Source: Ophthalmolycus amberensis (lineage: Eukaryota > Chordata > Actinopteri > Perciformes > Zoarcidae). From it: a DNA stretch of 64,000 bases. A program made the position numbers and the translations under genes. The number at the start of each line of letters is the position of its first letter. Position 1 is the first letter of the stretch. The notes beneath the pieces are model-generated. The model searched no databases. It was not told the origin of the DNA and saw only the letters and a list, made by a program, of their open reading frames with translations. Where the stretch lies: the NCBI GenBank assembly GCA_024529925.1, contig JAFEUB010000770.1, positions 1,631,501 through 1,695,500 on the forward strand. Direction: 5' to 3'. Shown piece after piece: positions 25,701 through 39,091 of the stretch.

Positions 25701-27458
25701 ATTAGTGAGGGGAAGGAGGAAGAGGAGGAGGAGGAGGAGAAAGCAAAGGTAAGGTTACTGCGTGTAGCAAAACTTTCCAGAACTACTGCACAGTTGCATT
25801 GTTCTCTAAACTTTGGGAGACATAGATTTTCATCAGCGCGTCCCTCAGGTGTCACTTTGGGTGTTTGGAGTTAAGTGTGTGGATGTTTAAATCTTTTTTC
25901 ATGGCTACACTTGTGTAAGATGCACATTTGTAATATAGATTATCCAAATAATTCTTAGATCAAATTTGAATTTTGGCGACATTTGGAAGTGAATTGAGCT
26001 CACAGCAAGTAAATTTGTTCTCAAATTAGTGTCTTGTTCGCTTGCTTGTGTTTGCTTTAGTCCAAGGCGCCATCTATTGGTGTAACATCAGAATCCATTT
26101 TACTTGAATGTTTTTTTTAACATTCAAATGATCTTATTATATTATCTCTCTTGTCTTTGTAGGAAATGACCGTCCCTGTGCAGATCACAGGACTGAAGCC
26201 TTCCGTGCACACACAGGGCCCCCAGGACCAGGAAGTGAGCAAGTTCAGGCAGGAAATTGATGATGGAGATGTTTTATCACAGAAGGAAGCCGAGAATGTT
26301 AAAGAGGAAGTGAAAAACAAAGAAGAAGAGGAGGAGGCTCCTGCTCGTCTGTGCAGCGATTGGACGAGGGGGTCCGTGCGGCGCGTCACGCGACAGCTGG
26401 AGCAAAGAATGAAACAGGAGCATGAGACTCCGTCATCTTCCTTATCTCCTCCGTCCCTCTCCGGCAGCTCCTCCTGCTCTCAGCGGCGCCCAACCAGCGT
26501 CCATGCTGCAACAACGTCGAATCCACAGAACGCATCAGTTGGCCCGCAAGTGTCAGAAGTTAGCGCTGTGCAGGAGGAGGACGGTGGTAATACGTTTGGA
26601 CCAGTTAAAAGGGGGAGTGGTGGTGTAGCTGATGTGGGTGCACTAGGAAATAATGACAAAAGCACAAAAGGACACAAACTCAAGCCTGCTAATATTCGAT
26701 TGCTCTCTACCTCTTCTCCTTTCCACTGCTCGGCCCAGTCTCCCTTTGCCTCTGTGAACTTCCTGTGTTTGGAGGGCGTGACAGAGTTGGAGTCAGGCAC
26801 AGACTGGGACTGCTCCACAGAGGGACCTCATAGTGACATCATCATGAGGGAGACATGGGAGACTCTGTGCGAGCTGGGTGCCTTCCTGCAGCAGGTGAGC
26901 ATGGACGGAGCCTGTAGGGGAAGGTGTGCGGGCCAGGTTTCTGGCCTCAGTGCTGGAACCGCTCAGATTCGAGGTAGCGGTTTCCAGAAGAGGGTCAGAG
27001 AGGTGGAAGCGAGGATTCGCCAGGCTGGACTGACCCCTCCATCCCTGATGAAGCGCTCCGCCTCTCTGGCCAAACTGGGCTGTCTGGAGCTGCTCGCCAA
27101 GGACCTGAGTGAGTGGGAGCTCAGCCGCTCCTCTGTAGCTCCGTCCTCGGCAGAACCTCTGATCCACACAGCTAGCGACGAGTCCAAGAAGCAACGGGTC
27201 CACAACTCTTCTTCCTCAGCCGGCCAGCAGCCGGAAGTCCTCGGGACGGGTGTGAAGAGGCTTTCTGAAGCTGGAGAAACCTCACCAGGAGCCTCTCCAC
27301 GATCCAGTCCACAAACAGGAGAACTCCCGAACTCTGAACAACAATCTCGGCATATGTCTGGGCTCACACTTATGGCAACAAGGCAGCAATATGGAAGGAC
27401 TCACCCCCTGCGGCAGCTTACGAATAAAACTGCTAGTACCCTTTACCACACCATGTAA
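10740..27458 (+). CDS. ssh2: Slingshot protein phosphatase 2 (one frame break)
   Basis: Slingshot phosphatases dephosphorylate and reactivate cofilin/ADF on actin filaments. Coding exons: 10740-10802, 14347-14390, 21515-21627, 21774-21838, 21928-22049, 22183-22248, 22380-22445, 22598-22792, 22874-22967, 23196-23324, 23693-23739, 23921-24067, 24220-24420, 24670-25748 and 26163-27458 (about 1,242 codons; human SSH2 about 1,423). The start MALVTVQRSPTPS matches SSH2. SSH-N region about residues 20-250; DEK_C-like helix block about 255-312; dual-specificity phosphatase domain about 305-450 with HCKMGVSRS, catalytic Cys near 393. The tail is Ser/Pro-rich with a poly-Glu run and ends QYGRTHPLRQL...YHTM, as in SSH2. 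Exon 14 needs a +1 shift between 25341 and 25352 to stay open. The assignment is supported by the neighbours nsrp1 and coro6. Whether this is ssh2a or ssh2b was not decided. Confidence 0.95.
11477..11534. repeat. Compound TA/TG/CG/TG dinucleotide tract
   Basis: An unbroken alternating pyrimidine-purine tract, (TA)n(TG)n(CG)n(TG)n, lies in ssh2 intron 1 about 700 bases after exon 1. The CG block is about 20 bases long, which is unusual in vertebrate DNA. Confidence 0.95.
12963..12978. repeat. G16 homopolymer in ssh2 intron 1
   Basis: An uninterrupted run of 16 G. A comparable run of 18 C lies at 16731-16748 in intron 2. Both are places where read length and assembly accuracy suffer. The rest of intron 1 (10803-14346) shows no supported exon. 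Confidence 0.9.
15494..15990. mobile_element. hAT-like MITE with 8-bp target duplication
   Basis: Ends are inverted: TAGTGCTGGGCGGTAT at the left and the complement of TAGGGCTGGGCGGTAT at the right. Flanking 8-base direct repeats are GTATGAAT (15486-15493) and ATATGAAT (15991-15998), as expected for hAT insertion. The left arm contains short GGTATATCAC repeats. No transposase frame is present, so it is nonautonomous. It lies in ssh2 intron 2, otherwise non-coding from 14391 to about 19400. Confidence 0.85.
18660..18765. repeat. LINE 3'-tail fragment
   Basis: The text around ATTCAACTCGATGTGGCTTTATTGGCATGA resembles a widespread fish LINE 3' end. Only the tail remains, and the family is recalled rather than searched. 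Confidence 0.4.
19421..19548 (+). CDS. ssh2: Candidate alternative first exon of ssh2
   Basis: Inside ssh2 intron 2 a CpG-rich island (about 19370-19500) carries ATG at 19421 in an AGCC-ATG context, then an open frame (MPPGVVTAPRSSS..., ending GEIYQL) up to a strong GTAAGT donor after 19548. The donor leaves two bases of a codon, exactly the phase needed by ssh2 exon 3 at 21515, so the joined frame continues into ISESFLTVKG. A second in-frame ATG lies at 19493 in an AAG-ATG context. Phase match, local CpG content and a good donor are seen; use as a promoter/first exon is inference. If used, the product would lack the first 35 or so residues of the main form. Confidence 0.5.
19549..21514. other. 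ssh2 intron 2, 3' part
   Basis: No supported exon, RNA gene or clear repeat between the candidate alternative first exon and exon 3. Confidence 0.5.
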
Positions 27459-27475
27459 CCCTCACCGTGTGTGTG

Positions 27476-27529
<54 letters not shown>

Positions 27530-29040
27530 TCATGCACACCTGTGAGAATTGGAAATCAAGTGCATAATGTTGGAATCATTCAGCAAAACAAACCAATGCC
27601 TCTTGCCTTAAAGAATATGTCTCTGTACATGTTTTCCTCTCTGAAGTCCGAGATATGAGATGCTTTCCATTGCAGGAACAGTGACAAGGCTATGAAGGCT
27701 CCAGTCAATTGAAAATAAACATTGGAAGAAGCGCTGAGTAGTTTGAAACACTTTCAGAAGAAGTCATTCAAAAAGCAGCAAAAACTATCAAAAGTGAATA
27801 ACTTGTTACAAATGTTAACATGCCTGAGCCTGCACATATTCTCTTCACGTCATCGCTGGTTTCTCCATCATGAACTTGATATTTACTTGTTGTTTGTTCG
27901 TGGAATAGTTCGACCTGGTGTTAGGTGGAATGTAGCCTCTGTTTTCCTCTTCTTTTGCGTCCAATGTCGCTTCTTCAATATTTGCCGGTTGTGCTGGATT
28001 GCTGCCAAGAAAATCATACAGCTGGTACAATCTCACAGGTAAATGAATCCACCCAACATTCAAACACACTTCTCAAACCTGCAGATTTGGTTCAAAATTG
28101 CAAAAATGTGAAGAGAAACTTTGATTACTTGGGAGAAATACCATACTGGCGAATAATTCCAATTAAAGTTACTTCTGCTGTCTGGAGACCGGTTTTTAAA
28201 CGTGGGTTATTATGCGAACAGCAGCTCATCCAAACATACACAGAGTCGAACCACAGACGCAACAGATTCGTGTTTTACCCGAAAGGAAGATGTATGCAGA
28301 GTTGCAAACGATGCAAAGAGAAGAGGCATGCTGAGTTTTTTTATTTTATTTTATTTTTTTGTTTTTGTTTTGACTTCTCAATACCTCAGTAAGTGTGACT
28401 CAAATCTGACCTGTGTAAACGTCAGGATTTCTGGAATGTCTCAAGTCAGAAATAATTTCAACTTCACAGCTTGATGAACTGAAGTAAACAAACTCGTCTC
28501 TCATGTCCTCTCAAACGAGACATGTATGCGTTGCTGTGTGGGAGGAAGGGTAGGTTAGGGGATTGGGCGTCGAAGGCACCGTGTATATTTGTGAGTTTTC
28601 TGCTGTTTTCTTTGGGATGTAAAGGTCTATTTCGTGAGTGTTAACCTTTTAGGAACTGTACATGTTTTTGTATCTGGTTCGTCAGTGTGTGACTGTGTAG
28701 CACAACATTACTATGTAACTTTTATTTTTATTTTTGATAATCGTTATCTATTTTGTACAACTTTTAGGAGTGTGCCTGTGACTGGCAAGTGAAGCTTCTC
28801 GGCAGTCTATCAGAGATGTCTGTACAGGGAGGCCTGTCATACATGCACTTTACTCCCGTTTTCTTTTTAATGTGGCTTTTTTTAATGTATGGTTGCTACT
28901 TTTGGGGAGCATGCTTAGGTAGTAGCAGCTGTTGGGTTTGCGTGTGTATTGTCAAAAACCGGATTTTCTTGTGTTTTATTTTAAACTATCAAGTGTAAAT
29001 ATTCTTTTATATAATGTGCTTCAACTGTGACCATTAAATA
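27459..29040 (+). other. ssh2 3' untranslated region
   Basis: The 3'UTR opens with a compound GT/GA microsatellite (about 27467-27521). An early AATAAA lies near 27714, and an ATTAAA hexamer at 29033-29038 is the likely distal polyadenylation signal. Short open frames inside look accidental. Confidence 0.6.
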
Positions 29041-32000
29041 ATGGAAATTATTGAGTCTGTTTTACTGTGTACAGTAAGGTCATGGCAAGATACGGTTTTA
29101 ACAATCTTGCTAAGTATTTGGCGTTTAGCAATTGTTTTTTAATTGGTTTAGTCTACAAAATGTCCATAATTTGCGGTGCAGTATCTTCACTGACCAATAT
29201 AATATAGCAGAAACAACCACCGTGACATTTTTTATAACTTTGATACTCTGTGATCGTCAAAGTTATTGCAGTTCACTGCCCATTGATAGCGTAGATGTCC
29301 TGTAGTATAAAACCGAGTGAGTACAGTAATCCTGCTGCAAGGTAAGTCCTCTGATTTTCTCCATTTTTCTCTTTTTGCAGGGAAAAGTTTGACCTCTTTC
29401 TAGATTGACAGCAACAAGGAAACAGCATGACCCCAGTACGTTTAATATGTAGCATGCAAGACTCAGTATCGCTAACTACAAAACCAGACAACTACTTTTT
29501 AATACCATTTTTCACAGCCTTTGGACTACAAACTAGAACACTGCAAAGTGAGTTTGTCCCTTGTGAAAACATAGTAGCTACTTTCTGATACTTTCTGTAT
29601 CGCTCATTGTTTAATTGTACATTTTTTATGAAATGTATTGTTGGGAGGCAAATGTCAGTGTTATGGTGACCCTGAGATGTGTTGTGGTTGTATTTGTGCA
29701 TTTTGGATCACGGCACTTTAGTGGTGAGCAGAGTTGGTGCAGAGACCTGTGTGAGTTTTAAATATGTAAAATGTATAACCCACTTTTTAAAATAACAAAT
29801 ACAAACTTGGGTAATTTAACTTTTATTTTTTCTAAATAACTCATGGCCATTTATTATTTCCATCCTGCCCTATTCAAACCAGCTTCTGCAGGTCAACAGT
29901 GTATTTTTTTTGTGGCCATACAAGAAACCTTGGTTGCAGGAGTAAACATGAGAGCACTTGTTGGCAGCATGGGAGATCAGATCACCTGTGTACCTTTTTA
30001 TTTAGTCTGCGTCTTAATACGTGCGTCAGTTAAAATGTCCCACTGTCAAGATCCACCATAGTTGTGACACTGACGCCCAGGGGACGCGCTGGCCCCCTGT
30101 AACCTGCGCGCGTCACGTTCCCCCGTACTGAGAGAGCCTGTTCCAAAATAGACTGCACCCACCCAACACCCACAAACCCACCCACACCCTCTCCCTGCTC
30201 GGCCCCGGTACTCTCTTTCCCTGCCGAGGAGCGTCACGCACGGAGTCTCCTCAGCAACTCCAGGAAACCGGATCTCGGGGAATATTATTCAAAAAAGGAA
30301 GCAGAAGGTGGAGGAGTAGATCACAGCACATCAACAGTGAGAGTTGTCCAGGGAAGAGGGCTCTCCCCATAACCTGAGGTGAGCTGTCCAGACTACCTTT
30401 CCTAATATGTGTGTCAGCTTCGGTACTGCAGTGGGCTGAGAGGTGCGTCAGCTTCTGTGCTGCACTGCTGGAGAGGAGTGAGTGCGTCCCCACCTTTGGT
30501 TCTCTTAAAAACAATCTTCGTCGTACATGGCGTCAGTGGGCTACTTTAAGGAGCACGTTGTAACCTAGAACCCACACGCACACACACACGCACTCCTTCT
30601 CTCACACACCTCCTGCGCCCCCGACAGCGCATGTTCCCCTGTTGTATGTGTGTTTGTATAAACTGCGTTTTAATTTACGGTCCGGTTCAGTAACGACAAA
30701 GCGCCACAGAGTGCACTGCCTTCATTCTGGGACTATTTATGACCAGGCTGGCGGGTGGGAGGAGCGGCTGGCCGTGGTGGGACAGTGCAGTTTGTCATGG
30801 CTATATTAGGAAAGTGGCAGTGTCATTCTTTCGCTCTGCGTCGGCTCTCCAGAGCCGTGCCACGCGCGACAGAGGAGGGCTATCTCATTAACCTGAGGCA
30901 CAATTAAAGGAGCATTTCCATGACTGAGGGGAATTCTTAAAGTATTTGTGAACATGAGCTACTCTTTTTTTTTTAAAGAGAAGAAGTTCAAACCTATATC
31001 ATCAAGTATAGACTATCAACTCTGGAGGTGCTGCATTGTCAATGAATATGAATTAATATGAATTGAACATCAATTCATTGTCTATGGAGCAGTTCCATCA
31101 CAATTTTAGCCTTTGGCACAATAGTTTTTTGGATTTGGAAGGAAGTTGTTCATATTTACTTCTACTTTCTTAACTGTCTTAAACCACAGGAATAATATGT
31201 ATGCATTTAGGAATTTGGCGTAATGCCCCTTTAATTTAGGCCTATTATAAATCACATCACATGTTCCCCAAGCATACAAGTTTTTAGATTGTTAAATGAT
31301 TGAAATCTTACCATTACCCCATTTCAATAAGGCCGCCTGTTGCTTTTTGACTTTTTTAAACCCTCTTTATTGAAAGCAAACCACGATAAAGGCATTTTCA
31401 CTTTCAAATGAGATGATAAGGCACGTACCATAAATAAATACTCTAATTATTTGTTTTGTCAAATGGTTGAAACGAATTAAGAAAACTAAGAGAGGTGTAT
31501 TTGATTCATGCCGCGGAGCATCTTATCTTGACAGATATGTTGAGAAATAAAAAGACAATATAAAGAAACATTATTACAAGTCACTGACACTGAATTTATA
31601 AGTCTGTATAATATTGAGCCCGCCCTGAAATGCCTCACAGCTGGCCCGGCTGAAGTGGTCGTTGGAATGTAAATTCTTTTGATAAGCGAGAGCTTCCAGG
31701 AAAGAAACGAGAGCCTCTGTCTCCTCATCAGTCGGGTTGGTCAGGTATCCCACAGTCTTTAGGCTAAATGTTGTATATTCTAGTGTGACATTCAGATATC
31801 ATCGCTGATGACAGCAGGATTTGGGTCACTTTATGTTTACTTTGTCACAGGCCTGAACCAGTCAACCTTCATATGGTTTTCTTTTTGATTGTGTGGAGCC
31901 AGATAATTTGATTATAGGATTTGATCATTTGAGTTATGATCTATTAAAAAGAGGAAGAACTCTGCTGCATTCATGAGACATCTTCAGGGACCGATGCAGA

Positions 32001-33256
32001 CCTATTTCCAGATTTGGGTTTTTAGTTTTGGCCTCATGTAAGCCAGTGCAGTCTGGTTAGATAAGTGTTAAACTAAATATTCTCATAAGGATTGTAGCAC
32101 ATGGGTGTGATTAAATGTGACTTATGTTCTGTGTATGGTCATCGTATCTGTTCTGTCCCTGCGTTTTATCGGTTCTCTGTGTCCACTTAGTGTTTGTCTT
32201 TCATGTTCAGCCATCACATAGTGTTTGGTGGGACAATCAACTATTAATATCTGCACTGATGGCAGGCACTGTTATAGAATATCTCCTGAGTTTTGGAGGA
32301 TTACAGGCCGTCTGGCCGGGTGCCTGGGACAGCCGCACAACAGCAAGTTGTCTGTCAACAAACGCATGACGGAGATCGTCGTTCAGAGATAAGCAGAAGG
32401 TTATTTAAAGTCACTGAAAGCTTGGCTTCAATTCAAAGTATATATTTACAACATCAAGTATTCAAGACTAATAAACAAGCAACATCAGTGTAAAAAAGTA
32501 GTAAACAAATCTTTATGTACCCTATTATTTATTAAGAGTTGTGTGGGTGTGATTCGATCAGCTTTGATTGATAGTGACGACCCACCAACAGTCTTCAGAT
32601 TCTCATCCATCAAATGCTGCTGAATTGTAATCCGAGCAAAAATAGAAAAGAAATACAGGAAATAGTGTGTTCATTTGAATCCTGTCACTCATAGTAAGAA
32701 GGTGATTGAGCCAAAAAGGTTTTCTTTACAATGTATTGATGGACATACAGTATGAATGCAGTAGAAAACAAAATACGACATTCAGTGATTGCTAGCATCA
32801 CAAAATATTGTATCTATTTTATGTGACTTTCAATCTGAATAAAAAGTATATAACAGGTGAGTGAACTGCCCTTTCAATTTTCAAAAGGAAAGGCTGGAAA
32901 CCACTGCTCATAACAACACATTAACTGAGAGTTACGTTTCAGCAAAATAAAAGCTGTTTCAACGCTGTTCAACGGCCTGCCTTAATGACAGTGACAGGCC
33001 AAATACATTTGTTCGGTTGAGATCTGATCAAATTATTTTCCAATTTGAGACATACTGCTAAAAGTTTTGGTGAATGTTAAACTTGTTACCACCTTCATCA
33101 CATTAACTTTTAAGTGTCTTTGTTTCTGACATCTCTTTATCCCTTCTTTCCTCCTTTTCACCATTTACTCACTCCCCCATCCCTCTTCGCTCATCCTCTC
33201 CCATGTCTGGTTTCTTCCTCTTTATATCCTCCCACCTTCCTCCGCTTGCCTCAGCC
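29041..33256. other. ssh2-coro6 intergenic and coro6 upstream region
   Basis: About 1 kb of A/T-rich DNA is followed by a GC- and CpG-rich segment (about 30060-30900), the likely coro6 promoter and non-coding first exon(s). No coding exon is seen before the AG acceptor at 33253-33254, which sits two bases before the coro6 ATG. The exact 5'UTR exon could not be fixed. Confidence 0.5.
30733..30810 (+). promoter_or_regulatory. MEF2-like and CArG-like cluster upstream of coro6
   Basis: CTATTTATGA at 30733-30742 is one base from the MEF2 consensus, and CTATATTAGG at 30801-30810 is one base from a CArG box (SRF). Both lie 60-80 bases apart in the CpG-rich upstream region. CORO6 is known to be expressed in muscle, so the pair is plausible, but both are imperfect matches. 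Confidence 0.35.
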
Positions 33257-36200
33257 ATGAGTCGCAGCATCGTGCGGCAGAGTAAGTTTCGCCACGTCTT
33301 TGGCCAGACAGTCAAGGCTGAGCAGGGTTACGATGACATTCGTGTTTCCAAGGTGACGTGGGACAGCTCCTTCTGCGCCGTCAACCCAAAGTTCCTGGCG
33401 GTCATCGTTGAATCCAGCGGAGGAGGAGCGTTCCTTGTACTGCCAATCTCTCAGGTCAGTACGGTCAAAGGGGAAAGAATTCTCGGTGGCAGGTTGGAAA
33501 CACAACAGAGTGTCCATGAGTTCAGTTTTCATGTGACCATAACTTCCACTGAAGTTGAGACAAAATGTCCCAAAACTGCCCACAAAATGGGATAAAATCT
33601 GCACATCAATACAGCCACCAACATGTCTGTATGTACAGATGTACAGATGTACAGCTGGCATGGCAACAGATGAAGATCACCAAGGACAAATAATCCTCTT
33701 GTTCTATAAATCCAAGCTACACGCTGTTCCTTCCTGTTTGGATGGGATTTGTGTGGGTTTAAGATGTTGGTTGTGAATGCTGCGGACAAATATACATTTT
33801 CAAATTGTGTTTTGTGGAAAAAAACCTGTAGTCCCAATCAACTTCCAGGGTCGTACATCTCTGATGCTATCAGCATGGGTTGTCTGTGTCATACATGTGT
33901 CAGGGGAGGTAACGAGAGAGAAGAGAGGCAGAACTTTACAGGGAACGAAGAAGAAAAGAAAGACAAATAAAGATAGTTTGCTTATTTATTCTCCCTTGAG
34001 TGACAGTCTGTAACCTTTTGCATCTCGGTGTTCATGAGCTGACTTTATTGCTCACCTCATCAAGATCACACAGTGTGGCCTCTTTAGTTTTGGATCTTTG
34101 TACCAAAAGGAGGTTTCTATCAAGAGAAATACACTATATGATATCCACATAATAAATATGTAACCGTAAGGTTGAGCTAATCTTACAGGCACATTAGACA
34201 GACCTTAAGAATGCTCGTATATCCATGACATTTTACACTATAGTGTATTTTCCAAACTACAAACACATTCCACTCATTTCTCACAGGTGTGGCATCAGAT
34301 TCCTTGACTAAGCTGTAGTCCTGTTTGGAGGCTTGTCTCAGTAACTGACGTTTTGTAATGTTTGGCTATAAGGAGCTATGACGGGATCGATGTTGCATGA
34401 CATAATCAGCAGACTGTAACGGGGACAGTAAAGAAGCTCTGTGCTGAGGTCAAATAATTCCCAGTGACCCCAGGTATTTAAAATACACATAAAAGCCTAT
34501 GTCTCAATCTCCTGTTTTATTAACGTAATTCTAAAGTTGGCAAGAAGACGGAAGATGAGCTGCTTTTCAAAAATGATCAGTGCCACGTCATGGTATCGGC
34601 AAAGCAATGGTTATTTCAGGATAATAGTTTTTGTTTGTATTTTTTTTCCTTCTAATAGCAGAAGATATAATATTTGCTTTAGCTGTCATGTTGGGGAAGG
34701 ACACCATAATTGCTGAAACAGAAATACTTCGCAAGGAAAAGCCACAAAGTTATAGTTTTTGTTATTGCATGTTCAAAAAATGATTAATTTTCATAGTCCG
34801 TCCAGTTAACTACAGAGCACAGCTCATGGTGTAAATCCGAAAATCACTACTGACTCCGCTATAACCAGCCAAGTCTGCAGCACCTTCGTTGCCCTGTGAC
34901 ATGCCTCCACTCACTCAGCAGGTCTCTTCTGAGCCGTGCTGCTAACACCAACTGCCAATCACAGTCCAGCATTACGAGAACTGAGAAGTTAATCGACTAC
35001 AGGCCAAAATAATTGTAATTTTTTAAAGATTGGTACAGTGTTTGGAGCTTGTGAAGAATGTTTATGTTTTAAAAGACTTGAGTCCACATGAGAATTATGG
35101 TCGAGTTATAATTGAACTTTAAAGAGTGGAACGAACAATGTTTTACTTTTTGAGAATTTAGAAATGTCATGGATGGAACAAGGTCATCGTTTCTGAGATT
35201 CATCAGTGTGTTAGCAGTGATAATTAGTTACAAAGAGCTTTTTGGGGGCACAGGGAAATGGATGTGATTATATACTGGAGTCATGGTGAACAGACATGCT
35301 ATTAATACACACCAACGTGCTCGCCGTCCTCCAGCTCCCCCTCTGAGTCCCCAACAGGCCTCAAGAAAAACTCCCCTTTCAACGCCTCGTTGCTCAGCTA
35401 TAAATACACCTCACTTGGGGTGTGTGTTGTATGTGTGCGGGGGGGAGCGATACCTCAAAAGTACATGTGTTCACACTTTAGAAACAGGGCAACATGGACT
35501 AACCTCGATGTGACATCATGATTTTAGTCTGCATCATATTGAAATGTTTGGTTTTATCTGTTTCCTGGAAGTCCACCACAATGCTGAACGTTTTTTTTAA
35601 AGGTTTTGGGTGCATGTTGAAGGTTTTGGCACCATCTTTAGCAGCCTTGACTTAAACAGAGCAACATTACAGTTCAATACCTACTAATGTGGGCCCTGCA
35701 TTGTTATGTAATCTTGTAGTCGAGGAACCCAGTGTCCAAATGTGATGGCTGAGGGCAAGAGGTGGGGGCTCCAACAGCAATTTAAACTCTGTGACTCGCT
35801 AGCAGGATAGATCCATGGTTGTTTCAACAGCATTTAATTTACTCCATTTCAGTGTTTGACTATTTTATTGTATGTTCTTCTTTGGACCAATAATATCACC
35901 GCAAGGTCAATTTTTTCGATCATATCACATGACCTTTATCAGAGTTAGTTTGCCCAGTTGTTGTGGCATTGTAGCTGCTCAAATTAATTTTTTTTTCTGA
36001 AAACTTTAGGGACTTTTCATTCACCTAAGCTGAAAAATGTAGATTGAAAGTTCATTTATGACCTTGGAAATAGTAGTTGAGAAAGTTTTACCATTAAAAA
36101 AAAATGGAATTTAATGACAACTAGGCAAACTTCATCAGCTGAAGAAGATGTGTGACATGATCAAAAGGAACATCTACTAAACAGACCTTTGGGTGAGATT

Positions 36201-36590
36201 GCTTTTTTCCGAAGTCATGAATATACTCTCAATCTGAACTAGTTTGGAACTGTTTCACATTGAAATAAAGTCACTGTAACTTTAGATGATTAAATAACCT
36301 TTCACTTTTCCCCTTGTTTTAACCTACATTTCTAGACATTTCTTGACCTGCAAATCACCAAATCAATGCTTACTACTGTTTTTTACTTATGAGAAATTGA
36401 TGAATATTGATGGTAGGTTATTGTACAAACACAGTCCTGTGTGTCACTGCTGTTGTGTGTTGCAGTCAGGTCGTGTGGATAAAAACTACCCGCTTGTGAT
36501 TGGGCACTCTGGACCTGTCCTCGATATCGACTGGTGCCCACATGACGACAACATCCTGGCCAGCTGCTCGGAGGACTGTACTGCAATGGT

Positions 36591-36647
<57 letters not shown>

Positions 36648-38618
36648 ATTCTGAGTGGGAGAGAGAAGTTGCAAATGCATGTGGAGGAGTTTGTTGTTCG
36701 ATGACTCAGGATAACAGCCACAGAGGTGAGCTGAGCTGAGTTTGTCACATCTGGCTGTCTGTTAAATGAGCGAAGTGAGTCAGTCAAGGCATCATTGTGT
36801 CTACCTGTCTCACTGTCCACCCACCTGCTCAGTCGCATCTCTATCTCTTCATCGAGCTGCTCGTCATATTTTTGTCCTTGACAAGTTGTCTGTCTCAAAC
36901 CGACCTCGTCATTTTCAGCCTGCTGCTCCATGCGTTTGTGTATAAAAGTCCAGTTTAGGACAAAAGTATTAATATGTTATCAGTGTGTGTGTGTGTGTGT
37001 TTGTTGGGGGGGTTGTGGCTGATTTTTGGCACAGTGGGATGTTTTTTATGACAGACTCTCGTTTTCTAATACTTTCCTGTGCCTACGTGAAGTACTTTGA
37101 TAATCGGTCAGTTTCCTTTTATCAGATCAGAAAATGCTGGAGAACGCAGGATTGGTACACACAGGAGGACAATAATATAATAGATAATAGACTATCTTTA
37201 TCCCTTTAAGGGGGAAATTTGTCTCTGCATTTGACCCATCCCTGTATAGGGAGCAGTGGGCTGCCAATGACAGGCGCCCAGGGAGCCGTTAGGGGTTCAG
37301 TGTATTGCTCAGGTACACTTCGACACAGTGACACGTCCCAGTCGGGGATCGAACCGTTGACCTTCCGGTTCCCAGACGACCTCTTAACCCAGTGCGCCAC
37401 GGTCGCCCCCATAATCACCATCAGTCTGCTCTACCTGCTGTCAATCACCTCACACCTACAGGAAATCACCTGTTAAAATCACTAAGTCACTGACACCTTG
37501 TCACCAACTATGCTGTGGCATCCAAGTCTTCTTGTGTTTAACTTGGACAAGTTAGTTCTGACAGTGAAGGAAAAGCACAACAAATCTTAAAGCATGCACA
37601 CATAGAGGATTAGTTATGAGGGATTGTAAACACACCTTGTAGCTCCATCTTAAACACAACATTTTACACTTTTAAACTGAAGACAAAGCGGAGGCTCTGG
37701 TAGTTCTTTCAAACCTGCTGTGATGCACTGCATCTGTGGCCCTGAAGCTCATTAAGTGAGTGCAGTCAGCAGGGTCCACTGTGAGACCTGCACTACAGAG
37801 CGATGAATAGAGATGGATAAAATATTATAACTATGTATTATTATTTATGCAAATAACTTGTGACCCTGAATGACAGATTAACCATTGTAAAATTCAATTT
37901 TGGCATCTAGGATTTATAATCGCCCTTTATTTATGCAATATTTGCTCACACCATGCCATTATAAACACAATTGTATTCCATAGTGTTTGACAGTTAATTC
38001 AGAGTTATGACATAAACATAAACTCTTCAAACGCAGGAAATGAGAACCAGGTTTAGTGTCTGGGATGTAATTAAGTGATTAGCTGCTCCACTGACACAAA
38101 AAAAGGATCAATCAGTTGTTTGGTTGATAAAATGTCAGAAAATGACCAAAAAAATCACAGTTTCCTGGAGTCTCAAGATGACATCTTCAAATGTCTTGTT
38201 TTGCCTGACTAATGGTACAAAACACAAAGATTTCCAATTACCGTATATAAAACAGAAAAACCTCACATTGGAGGAGCAGCAGCAAGCTTTAAAAATAACT
38301 TGTCAAGATAGGTTCTGATTCATTTTTCTGTCGACAGACTAATCGATGAATTGTTTACATCCATGTATCAGCTATATTATAGATACCTTTTCTTCTTCTG
38401 TTGTAATGGTAGCACAAATGAATGTGTACTTGATCTAAAATACAACACAAATATTGTACATCAGTTACTCTAATATTCAATGTTAAAGTCAGATGTCCAA
38501 GTAAAATGAATCAATACACTGTACATCAGGAAATCTCAAATCTTTTCAGCTTAATAGACAGATAAAATAGTCACTTCGGTTTTAAGAGATGATATGCTCC
38601 TGAAGACGCATTACTTTG

Positions 38619-38649
<31 letters not shown>

Positions 38650-38886
38650 CACGCACAAATGTGCAGTATGTAAGCGTGTGTCAACTTTAAACATTTTTTG
38701 TTTGTATTATGACAACATGTGTTTTGACTCAGCATGTATCTGTACATCAGCACAGTTGTCACTGAGGACAGATTTGCCCACACTTGTTCACAATGATATC
38801 GCAGGAATCTTCGTGCAATCGCATGATTGAATCGCTGCTTCTCCTATGGCAACAGCTGCTGGGATGCTGTTTGAGTGCTGTGTGTG

Positions 38887-38920
<34 letters not shown>

Positions 38921-39050
38921 CGTGCGTGCGTGCGACAGTTCCAGCTGTCCAGTCTTGGCAGTGTTGCGTCTGTGAAGCAGAAAGGTCATAACTGTGAAGT
39001 CATTCTCTTCAGTTCACAGAGACGGCTCATTGTGTCATCTGAAAAGGCTC

Positions 39051-39091
<41 letters not shown>

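Noticed and set aside
36590..36642. Thr/His- and Cys/Val-repeat open frames over CA/GT microsatellites (also at 38624, 38881, 40389)
   Set aside because: Dinucleotide repeats stay open in all frames; these are not genes.
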